Counted from the stretch's first letter, positions 36,780 to 47,412 are shown. The stretch is 64,000 bases of DNA from Alkalicoccus urumqiensis (GCF_002993335.1 NZ_PVNS01000009.1:122459-186458), one strand, 5' to 3'. The notes: a model not told the origin generated them from the sequence alone. Numbers and translations are program-made.

Positions 36780-38065
36780 TATTCCCGCTCCTTCCGGTCC
36801 CAGACAAGACGTCCGGAACAAAACGTTTTTTCAGGCCAGCCGGAGAGTTCCCAACCAAAAAATGGAGTGTTGGAGGAAGCGGACTGTATTTCCTGAGGTA
36901 TTACAGTACGCGGCTTTTCGATATCGATAAGAACAAGGTCAGCTCTCTCCCCGGTTTTTATCCCTCCGTTTTTCAGTTGAAAGATCCCGGCGGGTGCTGC
37001 ACTCATCCAGTCGATCAATTTAGTCAGCGGCAGCTGATTGTTCTTCACGAAAAAGGTATATAACAGTGGAAAAGCAGTTTCCAGGCCGATAATACCGAAC
37101 GGTGTGTTTCTCATCGATCCGCGCTTTTCTTCTGTAGCATGCGGTGCGTGGTCGGTCGCGATAAAGTCGATGGTGCCGTCCAGAAGACCTTCTACAAGTG
37201 CAAGACGGTCACTGCTGCTCCGAAGCGGCGGATTCATTTTGTAGAGCGGGTCATCTCCCGGGATATCCTCTTCTGTCAGAAGCAGGTGGTGCGGAGTGAC
37301 TTCCGCCGTTACGTGAATCCCCGCCTTTTTCGCATCCCGGATAATCCGGACAGATTCTTTTGTACTGACGTGACAGACATGATAATGTGCTCCCGTTTCC
37401 TCTGCGAGCAGCACATCCCTTGCAATATGTACGGACTCCGCTGATGAAGAGATTCCCGGCAGGCCGAGTGCTTCTGCCTGTTTTCCCTCATGCATGACAC
37501 CGCCGTTTACCAGCGAGTTGTCTTCACAGTGGGCTGCAACCGGCAGACCGAGTGCAGCAGCTCTTTTCATTGCTTCTTTCATCAATCCCGCCTGCTGAAT
37601 GCCGACACCGTCATCGGTAAACGCGCAGATACCACCATTTTTAAGCGACTCCATGTCTGTCAGTGCTTCTCCTTTCAGCGATTTTGTGAGAGAACCATAA
37701 TGGTGGACATGAACGAATGCGTCTTTCAATGAGGACTGCACTTCCTTAAGTGTTTCAGCGCTGTCGGGCACCGGATTAGTATTCGGCATCGCGCAGACCG
37801 TGGTAAATCCGCCTGCCGCCGCAGCTTTCGTCCCGCTCCTGACTGTCTCTTTGTGCTCACCGCCCGGCTCACGGAGGTGAATGTGAACATCGATAAAGCC
37901 AGGCGCCAGAAGTTTCCCTTCTGCTTCAATTGTTTCATCTGCCATATCAGTGGATAAAGACTGCGCGGCTGCTTCAATTACTCCTGTTTCCTGATTGATC
38001 AACACATCTTCCTGTTTCAGTGTCCCTGCCTGATAAACGAGGGCTCCTTTAACTAATCGCTTCAA
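36779..38065 (-). CDS. pyrC: Dihydroorotase
   Basis: Cyclises N-carbamoyl-aspartate to dihydroorotate; zinc amidohydrolase of the type I (Bacillus) class. I place the start at a TTG at 38065 (GGGGAG 7 nt before it), giving 428 residues, the length of B. subtilis PyrC; no ATG fits. Metal ligands His61 and His63 are in DVHIHLREPG, further His in VAAHCEDN and CHVSTKES, and the catalytic Asp in IATDHAPH. It overlaps the pyrB end by 17 nt. Confidence 0.95.
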   Translation of the reverse strand: MKRLVKGALVYQAGTLKQEDVLINQETGVIEAAAQSLSTDMADETIEAEGKLLAPGFIDVHIHLREPGGEHKETVRSGTKAAAAGGFTTVCAMPNTNPVPDSAETLKEVQSSLKDAFVHVHHYGSLTKSLKGEALTDMESLKNGGICAFTDDGVGIQQAGLMKEAMKRAAALGLPVAAHCEDNSLVNGGVMHEGKQAEALGLPGISSSAESVHIARDVLLAEETGAHYHVCHVSTKESVRIIRDAKKAGIHVTAEVTPHHLLLTEEDIPGDDPLYKMNPPLRSSSDRLALVEGLLDGTIDFIATDHAPHATEEKRGSMRNTPFGIIGLETAFPLLYTFFVKNNQLPLTKLIDWMSAAPAGIFQLKNGGIKTGERADLVLIDIEKPRTVIPQEIQSASSNTPFFGWELSGWPEKTFCSGRLVWDRKERE

Positions 38066-38936
38066 ACCGCTTCTCCCCTTTCTTTTGTAAACAGACAGCC
38101 AGTACTGCCTTTCGGACGCTGACGCCATTTTTCATCTGCGTGTAGATTCTTGATTTTGAATGTTCGACTAGGGAATCTGCCATCTCCACTCCCCTGTTCA
38201 CCGGTGCAGGGTGCATAATGACCGCATGAGACTGCATGTTCCGCGCCCGTTCCAGTGTCAGTCCGTGCTTCTCCAGGTATCCCCCTCGATGCCAGGACGT
38301 TTCGTGCCGCTCCTCCTGTACCCGGAGCATCATCAGCACATCCGCTTCTTTGACTGCTTCATCCATCGGCAGGTGGGGAACATCCCATTCCGGCATTCTC
38401 CACTCCTCCGGCCCGCTCGTCAGGATCTCTGCTCCAAGACGCTCAAGTGCCTGTTTATTGGAATGGGCGACCCGGCTGTGCCTTATATCTCCGCACATAC
38501 AGACGCGGACACCCTGGATGCTGCCGAATTCTTTTACGATCGTAAATAAATCAAGAAGCGTCTGCGTCGGATGGTCCCCTGCACCGTCTCCGGCATTTAT
38601 GACGGGGATACTGATCCCCTCCAGCTGCTCATAAAATGCTTTTTCCTGATGACGGATCACGAGCGCATCTACGCCTAAGGATTCGAGCGTCCGGCTCGTA
38701 TCATATAAGCTTTCCCCCTTCTGCACGCTTGCACCCGCTTCATCCAGCTGAAACCTTGCCATACCGAGTTGATGCTCGGCTATTTCAAAACTGCACCGGG
38801 TTCTCGTCGATGGTTCAAAAAACAAATTTGCCGCCATTTTTCCATGAAGCTGATTGGTCAAATCCGTATCTGCCAGAGAGAGCACCTCATTAATATCTTC
38901 CGCTGTCCAGTCGTTTAATGTAACGAGACGTTTCAT
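38049..38936 (-). CDS. pyrB: Aspartate carbamoyltransferase catalytic subunit
   Basis: Joins carbamoyl phosphate and aspartate. 295 residues from the ATG at 38936, with GGAGG 7 nt upstream. Carbamoyl-phosphate binding EPSTRTR (residues 41-47), GAGDHPTQTLLDL and the aspartate-site MMLRVQEER and HPAPVNRGVE are intact. No pyrI regulatory subunit is present, as usual in Bacillaceae. It is the third gene after the pyrP attenuator. Confidence 0.97.
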   Translation of the reverse strand: MKRLVTLNDWTAEDINEVLSLADTDLTNQLHGKMAANLFFEPSTRTRCSFEIAEHQLGMARFQLDEAGASVQKGESLYDTSRTLESLGVDALVIRHQEKAFYEQLEGISIPVINAGDGAGDHPTQTLLDLFTIVKEFGSIQGVRVCMCGDIRHSRVAHSNKQALERLGAEILTSGPEEWRMPEWDVPHLPMDEAVKEADVLMMLRVQEERHETSWHRGGYLEKHGLTLERARNMQSHAVIMHPAPVNRGVEMADSLVEHSKSRIYTQMKNGVSVRKAVLAVCLQKKGEKRFEAIS

Positions 38937-38985
38937 GTCATCTCCTCCTCTATCGTATATCATGAAAACTGTTCCCATTCTTTAT

Positions 38986-39088
38986 AAAAACAGCCGCCCC
39001 GGTCATACGTCGGGACGGCTGTACATACAGAAGTGCTGAAAACCTTCTGTACACCGTCCTTTGGCTGCCTCACGGGACAGCATTAAAA
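38986..39088 (-). promoter_or_regulatory. PyrR-dependent attenuator between pyrP and pyrB
   Basis: On the minus strand a PyrR-binding hairpin with TGTCCCGTGAGGCAG (loop consensus UCCNGNGAGGYU, plus-strand about 39063-39081) is followed by a terminator stem ACAGCCGTCCCG/CGGGGCGGCTGT with T5. Low UMP frees the antiterminator; PyrR plus UMP favours termination before pyrB. Confidence 0.88.
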
Positions 39089-39091
39089 GGA

Positions 39092-40399
39092 TCAGGCTGC
39101 AGAATCTGAATTATTTTCCTGAAATACTTCTTCTTCAGAAGGTACCGGATCTCTGCCCGGCAGGATAAGGTTAAGCGTGATGCCGATGAGCGTTGCGAGA
39201 GCCACCCCGGCAATCTGAATCTCGTCTGTAACCTGGATGAACGCCCCGCCGATTCCGATAACAAGAATGACAGAACTGATGACAAGGTTGCGCTTTCTTC
39301 CGAGGTCCACCTGATTATCAATCAGCATCCGCAGGCCGTTTGCAGCAATGATCCCGAAAAGGAGAATGGATACGCCGCCCATGACCGCGGTTGGAATCGT
39401 AGAGATGAATGCAGATACTTTACCGATAAATCCGAACAGGACAGCAAATACGGCAGCTCCACCGATTACGAAGACGCTGAACACTCTTGTCAGTGCAACG
39501 ACGCCGATGTTTTCTCCGTAAGTTGTGTTCGGAGGACCACCGATCAGCGAGCTGATGATGGTAGCAGCTCCATCTCCGAAAATAGAACGGTGCAGCCCCG
39601 GCTTTTTAAGAAGGTTTTTTTCCACTACTTTACTCAGCACCATCTGATCTCCGATATGTTCCGCCAGTGTCACTGCTGCGATTGGCACCATAATGGCTGC
39701 GATCGTCCAGTTGAATGCCGGTTCGTATGTGACAAAAGGAATGAGAAAGGACGGCATTTCAATCCAGCCGGCTTCCAGTACAGGTGTGAAATCCACAAGT
39801 CCGGTATAAAGTGCCGCTGCATACCCTGCGGCAATGCCGGAAATAATCGGCAGCAGGCGGAAAAATCCGCGGAAGAATATCGATGCCGTAATGGTAACTG
39901 CGAGTGTAACGGCAGCTGTAAGCATATGCGGTGTGCTGTATGCGTCTGTCTCCGGATGAAGCATCGCCATGTCAACGGCGGTAGCTGCAAGTCCCAGGCC
40001 GATTACCATAATGACCGGTCCGACGACAATCGGCGGGAGAAGCACCATCAGCCACCGTACGCCGGCAGCGCGGATAATGAGTGCAACGAGGCCGTAAAGA
40101 ACGCCTGCAAGAAAGCTTCCGAACATCGCTCCCTCCGGCCCGCCGATTCCAACTGCTGCGATCACAGGAGCAATAAAAGCAAAGGAGGAGCCGAGATAGG
40201 CAGGTATCTGACCTTTAGTAATCAGCAGGTAGCTGAGTGTTCCAAGTCCGCTTGAAACGAGTGCGACAGCCGGGGATAGTCCTGTTAAAAGTGGTACAAG
40301 GATCGTTGCCCCAAACATCGCAAACAAATGCTGCAGACTGAGTATGAACCACTGTGTTTTTTTAGGCATTTCGCGGATTCCGATGGTTTCCTGTGTCAT
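39092..40399 (-). CDS. pyrP: Uracil permease (NCS2 family)
   Basis: Uracil:proton symporter in the membrane, 435 residues with about twelve to fourteen hydrophobic segments. QHLFAMFGATILVPLLTGLSP, the substrate-site AEHIGDQMVLSKV and GGPPNTTYGENIGVVALT are diagnostic NCS2/UraA motifs. The ATG at 40399 has AAGGAG 9 nt before it. It stands between two PyrR attenuators, the classic Bacillus pyrR-pyrP-pyrB layout. A short acidic C-terminal tail follows the last helix. Confidence 0.95.
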   Translation of the reverse strand: MTQETIGIREMPKKTQWFILSLQHLFAMFGATILVPLLTGLSPAVALVSSGLGTLSYLLITKGQIPAYLGSSFAFIAPVIAAVGIGGPEGAMFGSFLAGVLYGLVALIIRAAGVRWLMVLLPPIVVGPVIMVIGLGLAATAVDMAMLHPETDAYSTPHMLTAAVTLAVTITASIFFRGFFRLLPIISGIAAGYAAALYTGLVDFTPVLEAGWIEMPSFLIPFVTYEPAFNWTIAAIMVPIAAVTLAEHIGDQMVLSKVVEKNLLKKPGLHRSIFGDGAATIISSLIGGPPNTTYGENIGVVALTRVFSVFVIGGAAVFAVLFGFIGKVSAFISTIPTAVMGGVSILLFGIIAANGLRMLIDNQVDLGRKRNLVISSVILVIGIGGAFIQVTDEIQIAGVALATLIGITLNLILPGRDPVPSEEEVFQENNSDSAA

Positions 40400-40455
40400 G
40401 ACGTCACTCTCCTTCATTGAATAAAGCAGACGGTATCCCTCTGCATTTTCGTAAA

Positions 40456-40590
40456 CAAAAAACCTCTTCGACAGTCGAAGAGGTCCGGAGAATCCACGCC
40501 ACAGGCAGAATACTGCCAGTGAGCAGAAGCGGCCCCTTCTCTGACTCTCTGGTCAGAATTAAAAGGGAGGTTTTTTGTTTTCGTCATCTC
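40456..40590 (-). promoter_or_regulatory. PyrR-dependent attenuator between pyrR and pyrP
   Basis: On the minus strand CTGACCAGAGAGTCAG forms the PyrR-binding hairpin loop, and CCTCTTCGAC/GTCGAAGAGG followed by six T forms the terminator (plus-strand 40456-40483). The CCTCCCTTTTAATT stretch upstream is the expected 5' part of the antiterminator. Confidence 0.87.
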
Positions 40591-40601
40591 TCACTTTCAC
40601 A

Positions 40602-41183
<582 letters not shown>

Positions 41184-41197
41184 TCAGTAATGAAGTA

Positions 41198-41300
41198 TAA
41201 AAAACCCTTCCGGCCTCAAAGGCACAGAAGGGTACACTTGTCTCTAAAAGTGTCGTTCCTTCCCTGCCTCTCTGGACAATGGTTAAAGGACTGGCTTTAT
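41198..41300 (-). promoter_or_regulatory. PyrR-dependent attenuator in the pyrR leader
   Basis: On the minus strand CCTTTAACCATTGTCCAGAG and the following AGGCAGGGAAGG reproduce the PyrR-binding loop and stem almost exactly as in B. subtilis. The terminator ACCCTTC...GAAGGGT followed by six T lies at plus-strand 41198-41233. Confidence 0.92.
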
Positions 41301-41307
41301 TCTTTTC

Positions 41308-41338
41308 ATAGTATGTCAGACAATCACTGCCGTGTCAA
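41308..41338 (-). promoter_or_regulatory. SigA promoter of the pyr operon
   Basis: On the minus strand TTGACA, whose first bases are also the TGA stop of rluD, then either CATACT after 17 nt or TACTAT after 19 nt as the -10. It drives all eleven genes down to the methyltransferase. Confidence 0.8.
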
Positions 41339-42246
41339 CGCCCTAAAGAAGAAGCATAAGAAAGACATGCTTGAAAATCTTCCGGCACCGGCGCCTGAAA
41401 CTCCATAAATTCGCCTGTTGAAGGATGGGTAAAGCCTAGAACAGCAGCATGGAGCGCCTGCCCCTCTATCGGAAACGTGTTCTTTTTTCTTGAACCGTAT
41501 TTCGGATCGCCGACAATCGGGAATTCAATATAGCGCATATGCACCCGGATTTGATGCGTACGGCCGGTTTCCAGTTCACAGGCAACATGTGTATGACGCT
41601 CAAAACGATCCAGCACGGTGAAATGAGTGACAGCGTCCCGTGCATTTTTTTCGGTGACCGTCATTTTCTGGCGGTCATCGGGATCTCTACCGATCGGGGC
41701 ATCAACGGTTCCTTTATCGTGCGGAATAACCCCCTGCACAATCGCTTCATATCGACGCAGCGTTTTTTTATCTTTCAACTGGGAAACGAGCGATTCATGC
41801 GCAGTATCGTTTTTCGCTGCCATAATCAGGCCGGATGTGTCTTTATCAATCCGGTGGACGATGCCGGGACGGATCACTCCATTAATTCCGGACAGATCGG
41901 TACAATGATAAAGCAGTCCGTTTACGAGCGTTCCGTTCGGGTGCCCGGGCGCCGGGTGTACGACCATGCCGCGCGGTTTATTGACGACGATCACATCGCT
42001 GTCTTCATAGACTACATCCAGATGAAGATTTTCTGCAGTCACTTCCAGTTCTTCTTTCTGTGGTTCCTCTACGGTAATGACATCACCGGCCGCCAGCTTG
42101 TAGTTCTGCTTTGATGGTTCTCCGTTTACAAGAATATATTCTCTTTTGATCCAGTCCTGTACACTGCTCCTTGTCAGCCCGCTTTCCTGCGTCAGCCATT
42201 TATCAAGGCGTGCGGATGTCTCCGCATTGTAATGGTATTCATTCAT
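41335..42246 (-). CDS. RluA-family rRNA pseudouridine synthase (YlyB)
   Basis: A 303-residue pseudouridine synthase with an N-terminal S4 RNA-binding domain (residues about 12-60) and the catalytic motif HRIDKDTSGL (131-140, catalytic Asp134). ETGRTHQIRVHM and GDPKYG are further family blocks. It matches B. subtilis YlyB, a RluD-like protein, in place (after lspA, before pyrR). The rRNA target site is not certain. Its ATG overlaps the lspA stop by 4 nt. Confidence 0.94.
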   Translation of the reverse strand: MNEYHYNAETSARLDKWLTQESGLTRSSVQDWIKREYILVNGEPSKQNYKLAAGDVITVEEPQKEELEVTAENLHLDVVYEDSDVIVVNKPRGMVVHPAPGHPNGTLVNGLLYHCTDLSGINGVIRPGIVHRIDKDTSGLIMAAKNDTAHESLVSQLKDKKTLRRYEAIVQGVIPHDKGTVDAPIGRDPDDRQKMTVTEKNARDAVTHFTVLDRFERHTHVACELETGRTHQIRVHMRYIEFPIVGDPKYGSRKKNTFPIEGQALHAAVLGFTHPSTGEFMEFQAPVPEDFQACLSYASSLGR

Positions 42247-42707
42247 GTAGATTTCTCCTGTCTTTTTTCATCCAGAAAGGTGAAAATAATGATCATAATA
42301 ACTCCGACAACGAGAGCCGAATCGGCTACGTTGAATATGGGATAGTTGTAGCTTCCGATATACACATCTACGAAGTCGACGACAGCACCCATGTAAACGC
42401 GGTCAATGAAGTTACCGATTGCTCCGCCGAGGACAAGTGCCAGTGCAATTTTATACAACCGCCCCTCTTCCCCGTTTTTCTGCAGCAGATAGATGAGAAA
42501 GATAACAACAACGACTGTCACGATATAAAACAGCCACTGCTGGCCCTGCAGAATCCCGAATGCCGCCCCTTCGTTCCGGTGGGATGTGAGATAAAGTATA
42601 TTCGTAATAAGCGGAATGCTCTGCCCGATCTCCATCTGGGTAACAACCAGCCATTTCGTCAGCTGATCGAATCCGATAATGACAGCAGCGATGATATAGT
42701 AGATCAA
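42243..42707 (-). CDS. lspA: Lipoprotein signal peptidase (SPase II)
   Basis: Aspartic protease in the membrane that cuts lipoprotein signal peptides. The start is a TTG at 42707 with GGAGG 8 nt upstream; this gives 154 residues and aligns with B. subtilis LspA from the first residue (MIYYIIAAVIIGFDQLTKW). Four transmembrane helices. Catalytic aspartates are Asp102 in NFIDRV and Asp129 in FNVADS, the same numbers as in B. subtilis. The ylyA/dksA-like gene between ileS and lspA in B. subtilis is missing. Confidence 0.95.
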   Translation of the reverse strand: MIYYIIAAVIIGFDQLTKWLVVTQMEIGQSIPLITNILYLTSHRNEGAAFGILQGQQWLFYIVTVVVVIFLIYLLQKNGEEGRLYKIALALVLGGAIGNFIDRVYMGAVVDFVDVYIGSYNYPIFNVADSALVVGVIMIIIFTFLDEKRQEKST

Positions 42708-42746
42708 CGATCCTACCTCCCAAAAATCTTCGTTCAAACCTTATTC

Positions 42747-42755
42747 AGTATAACA
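42747..42755 (-). promoter_or_regulatory. Extended -10 promoter of lspA-rluD
   Basis: On the minus strand TGTTATACT is an extended -10 (TGN plus TATACT), 40 nt before the lspA start and after the ileS terminator. No good -35 is seen. Confidence 0.6.
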
Positions 42756-42855
42756 GAAATCACCGTCTGTGCGTATGTCGTGATGAAACTGTTGGAAAAA
42801 GACCATAGATATGCTCCCTGAAGCGCGGACGGGCTGCTGATCTTCTGCTCGCTGC

Positions 42856-42892
42856 AAAAAAATCCCGCACAGAAAATGTTTTCTGTGCGGGA
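42856..42892 (-). terminator. Terminator of ileS
   Basis: A 14-bp perfect stem TCCCGCACAGAAAA/TTTTCTGTGCGGGA with a 2-nt spacing (effective loop from the A/T part), followed on the minus strand by seven T; 8 nt past the ileS stop. Confidence 0.92.
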
Positions 42893-42900
42893 GCAGGGAA

Positions 42901-45669
42901 TTATTTACTCTGATAGTGGTACTGTACGGTCTCTGTGCACTCGGGGCAGAGTGTCGGGTGGTCCGGGTCTGTTCCGAGATCTTTCGATACAACCCAGCAC
43001 CGCTCACAGGTTTCCCCTTCGGCACGATCTACGAGTACTTTCACTTCATCGTAAGACGACGCTTCTTTCGGTGCGTCTTTTTCCTCCTCGAGATGAACCT
43101 GGGATACAATAAAGAGTTTCTCCAGTTCCTCCATTGATTCAAGTAGTGCTTTGTCCTGATCCGAAGCATAAATAGTTACTGCAGCATGCAGGTTTTTCTT
43201 GATTCCTTTTTCATTACGCGCTTCTTCCAGCGCCTTCATCACATCATCCCGCAGATCCATAAACCGGTCCCACTTTCCGATGAGATCCTCAGGCACTTCC
43301 ACCTTCTGCACATCCGGCATATCCGTCAGCTGCACAGCCTCTGCTTCTTTTTCAAATGGAAGGCTGTTCCATACTTCTTCTGTTGTATGCGGAATAACAG
43401 GATTCATCACTTTTACAAGGGCCATCAGCGTTTCGTACATCACGCTCTGAATACCTCGGCGGGATGGATGGTTTTCTCCTTTTGTATAGAGCGTATCCTT
43501 GGAAATATCCATAAAGAAGGAGCTGAGTTCAATCGCACAGAAGTTGTGTACGAGTGAATAAACGTGAGCGAACTGGTAATTTTCGTAGGCTGCCTTTACA
43601 TCCTGAACCAGTGTATCCAGCTTCCACGTCATATACTGCTGGAGCTCACTCCGGCCGCTCAGCGGAACAAGATCCGTCTTAGGATTAAAGTCGCTCAGAT
43701 TCCCAAGCAGAAACCGGAACGTGTTTCTAATTTTACGGTAGCCTTCCGCCACCTGCTTTAAAATATCGTCCGACACGCGCACGTCCGCCTGGTAATCGAC
43801 AGAAGCCACCCAGAGACGAAGAATATCCGCTCCGAGCTGCTTCATCACTTTGTCAGGAATAATGACGTTCCCGAGTGATTTACTCATTTTTTTACCTTCC
43901 CCGTCGAGTGTAAAGCCGTGGGAAATAACTGATTTAAACGGAGCTTTTCCCGTTACAGCGACGGAAGTGGAAAGGGACGAATTAAACCAGCCGCGGTATT
44001 GATCGGATCCTTCCAGGTAGACATCTGCAGGACGCTGAAGTTCTTCTCGCTCTTCCAGCACAGCCTGGTGGGAAGAACCGGAATCGAACCAGACATCCAT
44101 AATATCCGTTTCTTTTGTAAAAGTGCCGCCGGGACTGTGCTCAGAAGTAAATCCTTCCGGCAGAAGATCTTTCGTTTCCCATTCAAACCAGATATTCGAT
44201 CCGTGCTGACGGAACAGCGAAGCAACATGTTCAATCGTTTCTTCTGTAATAATCGGCTCCTGGTTTTCTCCATAGAAAATCGGAATCGGCACACCCCATG
44301 CACGCTGACGGGAAATGCACCAGTCGCCCCGGTCTCTTACCATATTGTGAAGTCGTGTCTCGCCCCATTTCGGCAGCCACTCTACTTCGTTAATCTCATT
44401 CAACAAGTTTTCACGGATGCCGTCAATTGACGCAAACCACTGAGCTGTAGCACGGAAAATAACCGGTTTTTTCGTCCGCCAGTCGTGCGGATAGCTGTGC
44501 GTGAAAAATTCAAGTTTCAGAAGCTTACCTGCTTCCTGGAGCTTTTCCGTAATCGGTTTATTTGCCGTGTCATAGAACTGACCTTCAAACATCGGAGCTT
44601 CTGAAGTGAACACCCCTTTATCATCCACCGGACAGAGAACATCCAGACCGTACTGCTGACCTACAATATAGTCATCCTCCCCGTGTCCGGGAGCTGTGTG
44701 AACACAGCCGGTGCCGGCATCTGTCGTTACATGCTCTCCTAGAATAACGAGAGATTCCCGGTCATAAAATGGATGGGCTGTTTTAACACCTTCCAGCTCA
44801 CGGCCTTTGTATGTCTGCTTCACTTCATAGTTCTGCCATTCGAACTTTTCAGCGAGCTCTTCAAGCAGCGCTTCTGCGACGACATACACTCCCCCGTCTG
44901 CTTCCACACGGACATAGGATAACTCTGGATGAACGGCGATCGCCAGGTTGGCAGGAATCGTCCAGGGTGTTGTGGTCCAGATGACAAAGCGCTCATCTCC
45001 GACAAGGACCCCTTTATTTTCGGTAACATCAAACGTGACATAAATAGATGGTGACCGTTTATCGTGATATTCAATTTCAGCTTCGGCCAGAGCGGACTCA
45101 GAGGAAGGAGACCAGTAGACAGGCTTTTTCCCTTTATAAATATACCCTTTCTTCGCCATTTCACCAAAGACACGGATCTGCTGGGCTTCATAGTCATGTG
45201 TCAGCGTTACGTAGGGATGATCCCAGTCGCCGCGGACACCGAGGCGCTTAAACTGCTCCCGCTGGCTGTCGATCTGGCCGAGCGCATACTCTTCACACTT
45301 GCGGCGGAATTCCGCAATGCTCAATTTTTTACGATCCACTTTTCCTTTTTTCGTCAGTGCCGTTTCAATCGGCAGTCCGTGCGTGTCCCATCCGGGAACA
45401 TACGGAGCATGATACCCCATCATCGACCGTGAGCGTACGATAAAATCCTTCAGTACTTTATTGAGCGCATGGCCCATGTGGATATCTCCGTTTGCATAGG
45501 GAGGTCCATCGTGCAGGACAAACAACGGCCGGCCTTCCGTCCGCTGCTGTACTTTTTCGTACATTCCTTTTTCATTCCAGGCCTGCTGCATATCCGGCTC
45601 TTTATTCGGCAGATTTCCACGCATCGGAAAATCTGTTTTCGGCATCAATAGCGTTTCTTTATAATTCAT
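42901..45669 (-). CDS. ileS: Isoleucyl-tRNA synthetase
   Basis: Charges tRNA-Ile. 922 residues, class I synthetase. The HIGH motif is HMGH within [18 protein letters not shown] near residue 60, and KMSKS is present in [13 protein letters not shown] large CP1 editing insertion with [17 protein letters not shown] lies between. The C-terminus has the zinc-binding block [12 protein letters not shown] and CPEC, as in the bacterial type with a C-terminal zinc finger. Expression is under a T-box leader. The bacterial editing-domain type is mupirocin-sensitive in general, but that is not tested here. Confidence 0.97.
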   Translation of the reverse strand: MNYKETLLMPKTDFPMRGNLPNKEPDMQQAWNEKGMYEKVQQRTEGRPLFVLHDGPPYANGDIHMGHALNKVLKDFIVRSRSMMGYHAPYVPGWDTHGLPIETALTKKGKVDRKKLSIAEFRRKCEEYALGQIDSQREQFKRLGVRGDWDHPYVTLTHDYEAQQIRVFGEMAKKGYIYKGKKPVYWSPSSESALAEAEIEYHDKRSPSIYVTFDVTENKGVLVGDERFVIWTTTPWTIPANLAIAVHPELSYVRVEADGGVYVVAEALLEELAEKFEWQNYEVKQTYKGRELEGVKTAHPFYDRESLVILGEHVTTDAGTGCVHTAPGHGEDDYIVGQQYGLDVLCPVDDKGVFTSEAPMFEGQFYDTANKPITEKLQEAGKLLKLEFFTHSYPHDWRTKKPVIFRATAQWFASIDGIRENLLNEINEVEWLPKWGETRLHNMVRDRGDWCISRQRAWGVPIPIFYGENQEPIITEETIEHVASLFRQHGSNIWFEWETKDLLPEGFTSEHSPGGTFTKETDIMDVWFDSGSSHQAVLEEREELQRPADVYLEGSDQYRGWFNSSLSTSVAVTGKAPFKSVISHGFTLDGEGKKMSKSLGNVIIPDKVMKQLGADILRLWVASVDYQADVRVSDDILKQVAEGYRKIRNTFRFLLGNLSDFNPKTDLVPLSGRSELQQYMTWKLDTLVQDVKAAYENYQFAHVYSLVHNFCAIELSSFFMDISKDTLYTKGENHPSRRGIQSVMYETLMALVKVMNPVIPHTTEEVWNSLPFEKEAEAVQLTDMPDVQKVEVPEDLIGKWDRFMDLRDDVMKALEEARNEKGIKKNLHAAVTIYASDQDKALLESMEELEKLFIVSQVHLEEEKDAPKEASSYDEVKVLVDRAEGETCERCWVVSKDLGTDPDHPTLCPECTETVQYHYQSK

Positions 45670-45800
45670 GCTGTATTTCCTCCTTTTAGTTACTCTGACC
45701 AGCTGGATGTTTCGATCCGGCTGCTGCGAACGTCGTTTTCTGCACCATTTCTCTTAACCGGAAACCATTCAGGACCTGAGCGGCAGCGTTCTTGAACAAC

Positions 45801-46045
45801 AAAAAACGCCCCTGTAAAAACAGGGACGGAATAAATCCGCGGTACCACCCACGTTGCTGTTGAACAGCCGCTCAGGATGCGGTAACGGGCATCCGCCGGT
45901 GCAGTCTAATCGGAACATGTCCTTTCTCTGCACAGCTCCGGGGTGATCTGAAACGCCGTTCCGCTTCAGGCTCCCACCATCCCTGAATCGCTGTGCCGGT
46001 AAAGAAACGCCCTGCTGGCCCCATCGTTGCTAATGTTTAACTGCT
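45801..46045 (-). ncRNA. T-box riboswitch of ileS (isoleucine specifier)
   Basis: On the minus strand the T-box core GGGTGGTACCGCGG (plus-strand about 45838-45850) precedes a terminator stem CGTCCCTG/CAGGGGCG with T6 (45801-45828). Upstream, the stem I region has TTTCAGATCACC, where ATC is the likely isoleucine specifier codon. Uncharged tRNA-Ile would stabilise the antiterminator and switch on ileS. Confidence 0.93.
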
Positions 46046-46048
46046 AAT

Positions 46049-46078
46049 AGTATACTCGATCAGAAAAACGTTCGTCAA
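46049..46078 (-). promoter_or_regulatory. SigA promoter of ileS
   Basis: On the minus strand TTGACG, an 18-nt spacer and TATACT. The -35 lies only 6 nt past the divIVA stop codon, and no terminator separates them, so divIVA transcripts may also enter the T-box leader. Confidence 0.82.
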
Positions 46079-46084
46079 TCGTCC

Positions 46085-46591
46085 TTAATAGGATTCGTGG
46101 TCATCCTTCTCATAATACGATTCTTCCGGCTCCATAGCCAGATCATCCCAGTCGTCTGTCTGAAGCATTTCCAGCTGCGCTTCGAGAAGCATTTTGAAAC
46201 GAGTCCGGTAAACAGCTGCCTGTTTTTTCAATTCCTCAATTTCAAGCGAAATCTTCCGCGACTTCGCAAGCGATTCATTGACGACCCGGTCGGCATTTTT
46301 TTCAGCTTCCTTAATAATCAGCTTAGCCTCTTTATCGGCATTCCGTTTTACCTCTTCCGCCGTTTCCTGTGCTATCAGGATCGACTTGTTCAGCGTCGTT
46401 TCAATATTGGAAAAATGGCCGAGTTTCTCCTCCAGTTCATCAACGCGGTGAAACAATTCATTTTTTTCTCTGCTGATCTGTTCGTAGTCTTTAATAACCT
46501 GATCAAGAAACTCATTCACTTCATCTTCATCGTACCCGCGGAAACCACGGGTAAACTCTTTGTTATGAATATCCAGCGGTGATAATGGCAT
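46085..46591 (-). CDS. divIVA: Cell division/polarity protein DivIVA
   Basis: Coiled-coil protein that binds negatively curved membrane at poles and septa and recruits partners. 168 residues (B. subtilis 164). The N-terminal membrane-binding part PLSPLDIHNKEFTRGFRGYDEDEVNEFLDQV is near-identical to the family consensus; a long coiled coil follows (about 28-150) and an acidic, Tyr-rich tail. The ATG has GGAGGTG upstream. It is the last gene of the dcw-ylm transcript. Confidence 0.96.
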   Translation of the reverse strand: MPLSPLDIHNKEFTRGFRGYDEDEVNEFLDQVIKDYEQISREKNELFHRVDELEEKLGHFSNIETTLNKSILIAQETAEEVKRNADKEAKLIIKEAEKNADRVVNESLAKSRKISLEIEELKKQAAVYRTRFKMLLEAQLEMLQTDDWDDLAMEPEESYYEKDDHESY

Positions 46592-46635
46592 TTCCGAACT
46601 GCACCTCCGATAAAATCCTCTTTTTCCGGACCGGC

Positions 46636-47412
46636 TTATCCACCGATCAATGCTATGTTAATACGGATTTTCCCACGCTTCGTTTCCCCTTCGATCCGGT
46701 CGAGACGCACACGGCCGGAGCCTCTGAGTGAGAGCATATCTCCCTCTTCCAGCTGCATGGAAGGGTCCGTGACAGGCCTCCAGTTCACTTTCGCTTTTTC
46801 GTTTTGAACGAGAGGTTTCACTTTAGAACGGGATAGATGGAACGCTTCTGAAAGGACGACATCAAGTCTGAGCGAACTCACAGTAACTGTCCGCTCTGTT
46901 TCCGGTTCCTGTTTATGTAGAAGCTCATCCAGAGGGATCCGCTTCAAAGACAGCGGCACTTTCCCGGCCTGGACCAGCTGCTGCTGAACATAATCGGCAG
47001 TGTCGCCGCATGTTAACAGCTGTATGACCTGTTCTTCACTAATAAGAATATCACCGAATTTCTCCCGGACAAGACCAATTCCCATCATGGAGCCAAGCAG
47101 CTGGCTGTGCGTTACTGTTTCAAATTTTAACGGATAATCCACATGGAAAGCAGCCAGATCAAAATCCTCCACTTCCGGCAGGAAATAGTCCGGATACAAG
47201 AGACAGCGTCTGCGTTCTGCATCCGGTGCCCCTCCGGAGAATGAAGCGAGCACATCTCCGGTGCCGAGGATCGTGCGGACGATTTTCTGCTGGCGGGGAT
47301 CGAGAAAGTCGGTCCGCTTCGGCCGATACTCCGTTCGGACTGTCTCGATCCAGTCCAGCACCTGATCGACAAATGCATGCTCTTCACGGCGAAAGTGCTG
47401 ATACAGTGACAC
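46636..47412 (-). CDS. ylmH: S4-domain RNA-binding protein YlmH
   Basis: 258-residue protein with an N-terminal YlmH-specific region (DFLDPRQQKIVRTIL, LLYPDY, GSMMGIGLVREKFGDILI) and a C-terminal S4 domain (from about residue 180: SSLRLDVVLSEAFHLSRSKV). In B. subtilis YlmH has been linked to rescue of stalled 50S subunits in ribosome quality control, which would connect it with RqcH encoded at 19769. It lies in the conserved sepF-ylmG-ylmH-divIVA run. Confidence 0.94.
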   Translation of the reverse strand: MSLYQHFRREEHAFVDQVLDWIETVRTEYRPKRTDFLDPRQQKIVRTILGTGDVLASFSGGAPDAERRRCLLYPDYFLPEVEDFDLAAFHVDYPLKFETVTHSQLLGSMMGIGLVREKFGDILISEEQVIQLLTCGDTADYVQQQLVQAGKVPLSLKRIPLDELLHKQEPETERTVTVSSLRLDVVLSEAFHLSRSKVKPLVQNEKAKVNWRPVTDPSMQLEEGDMLSLRGSGRVRLDRIEGETKRGKIRINIALIGG

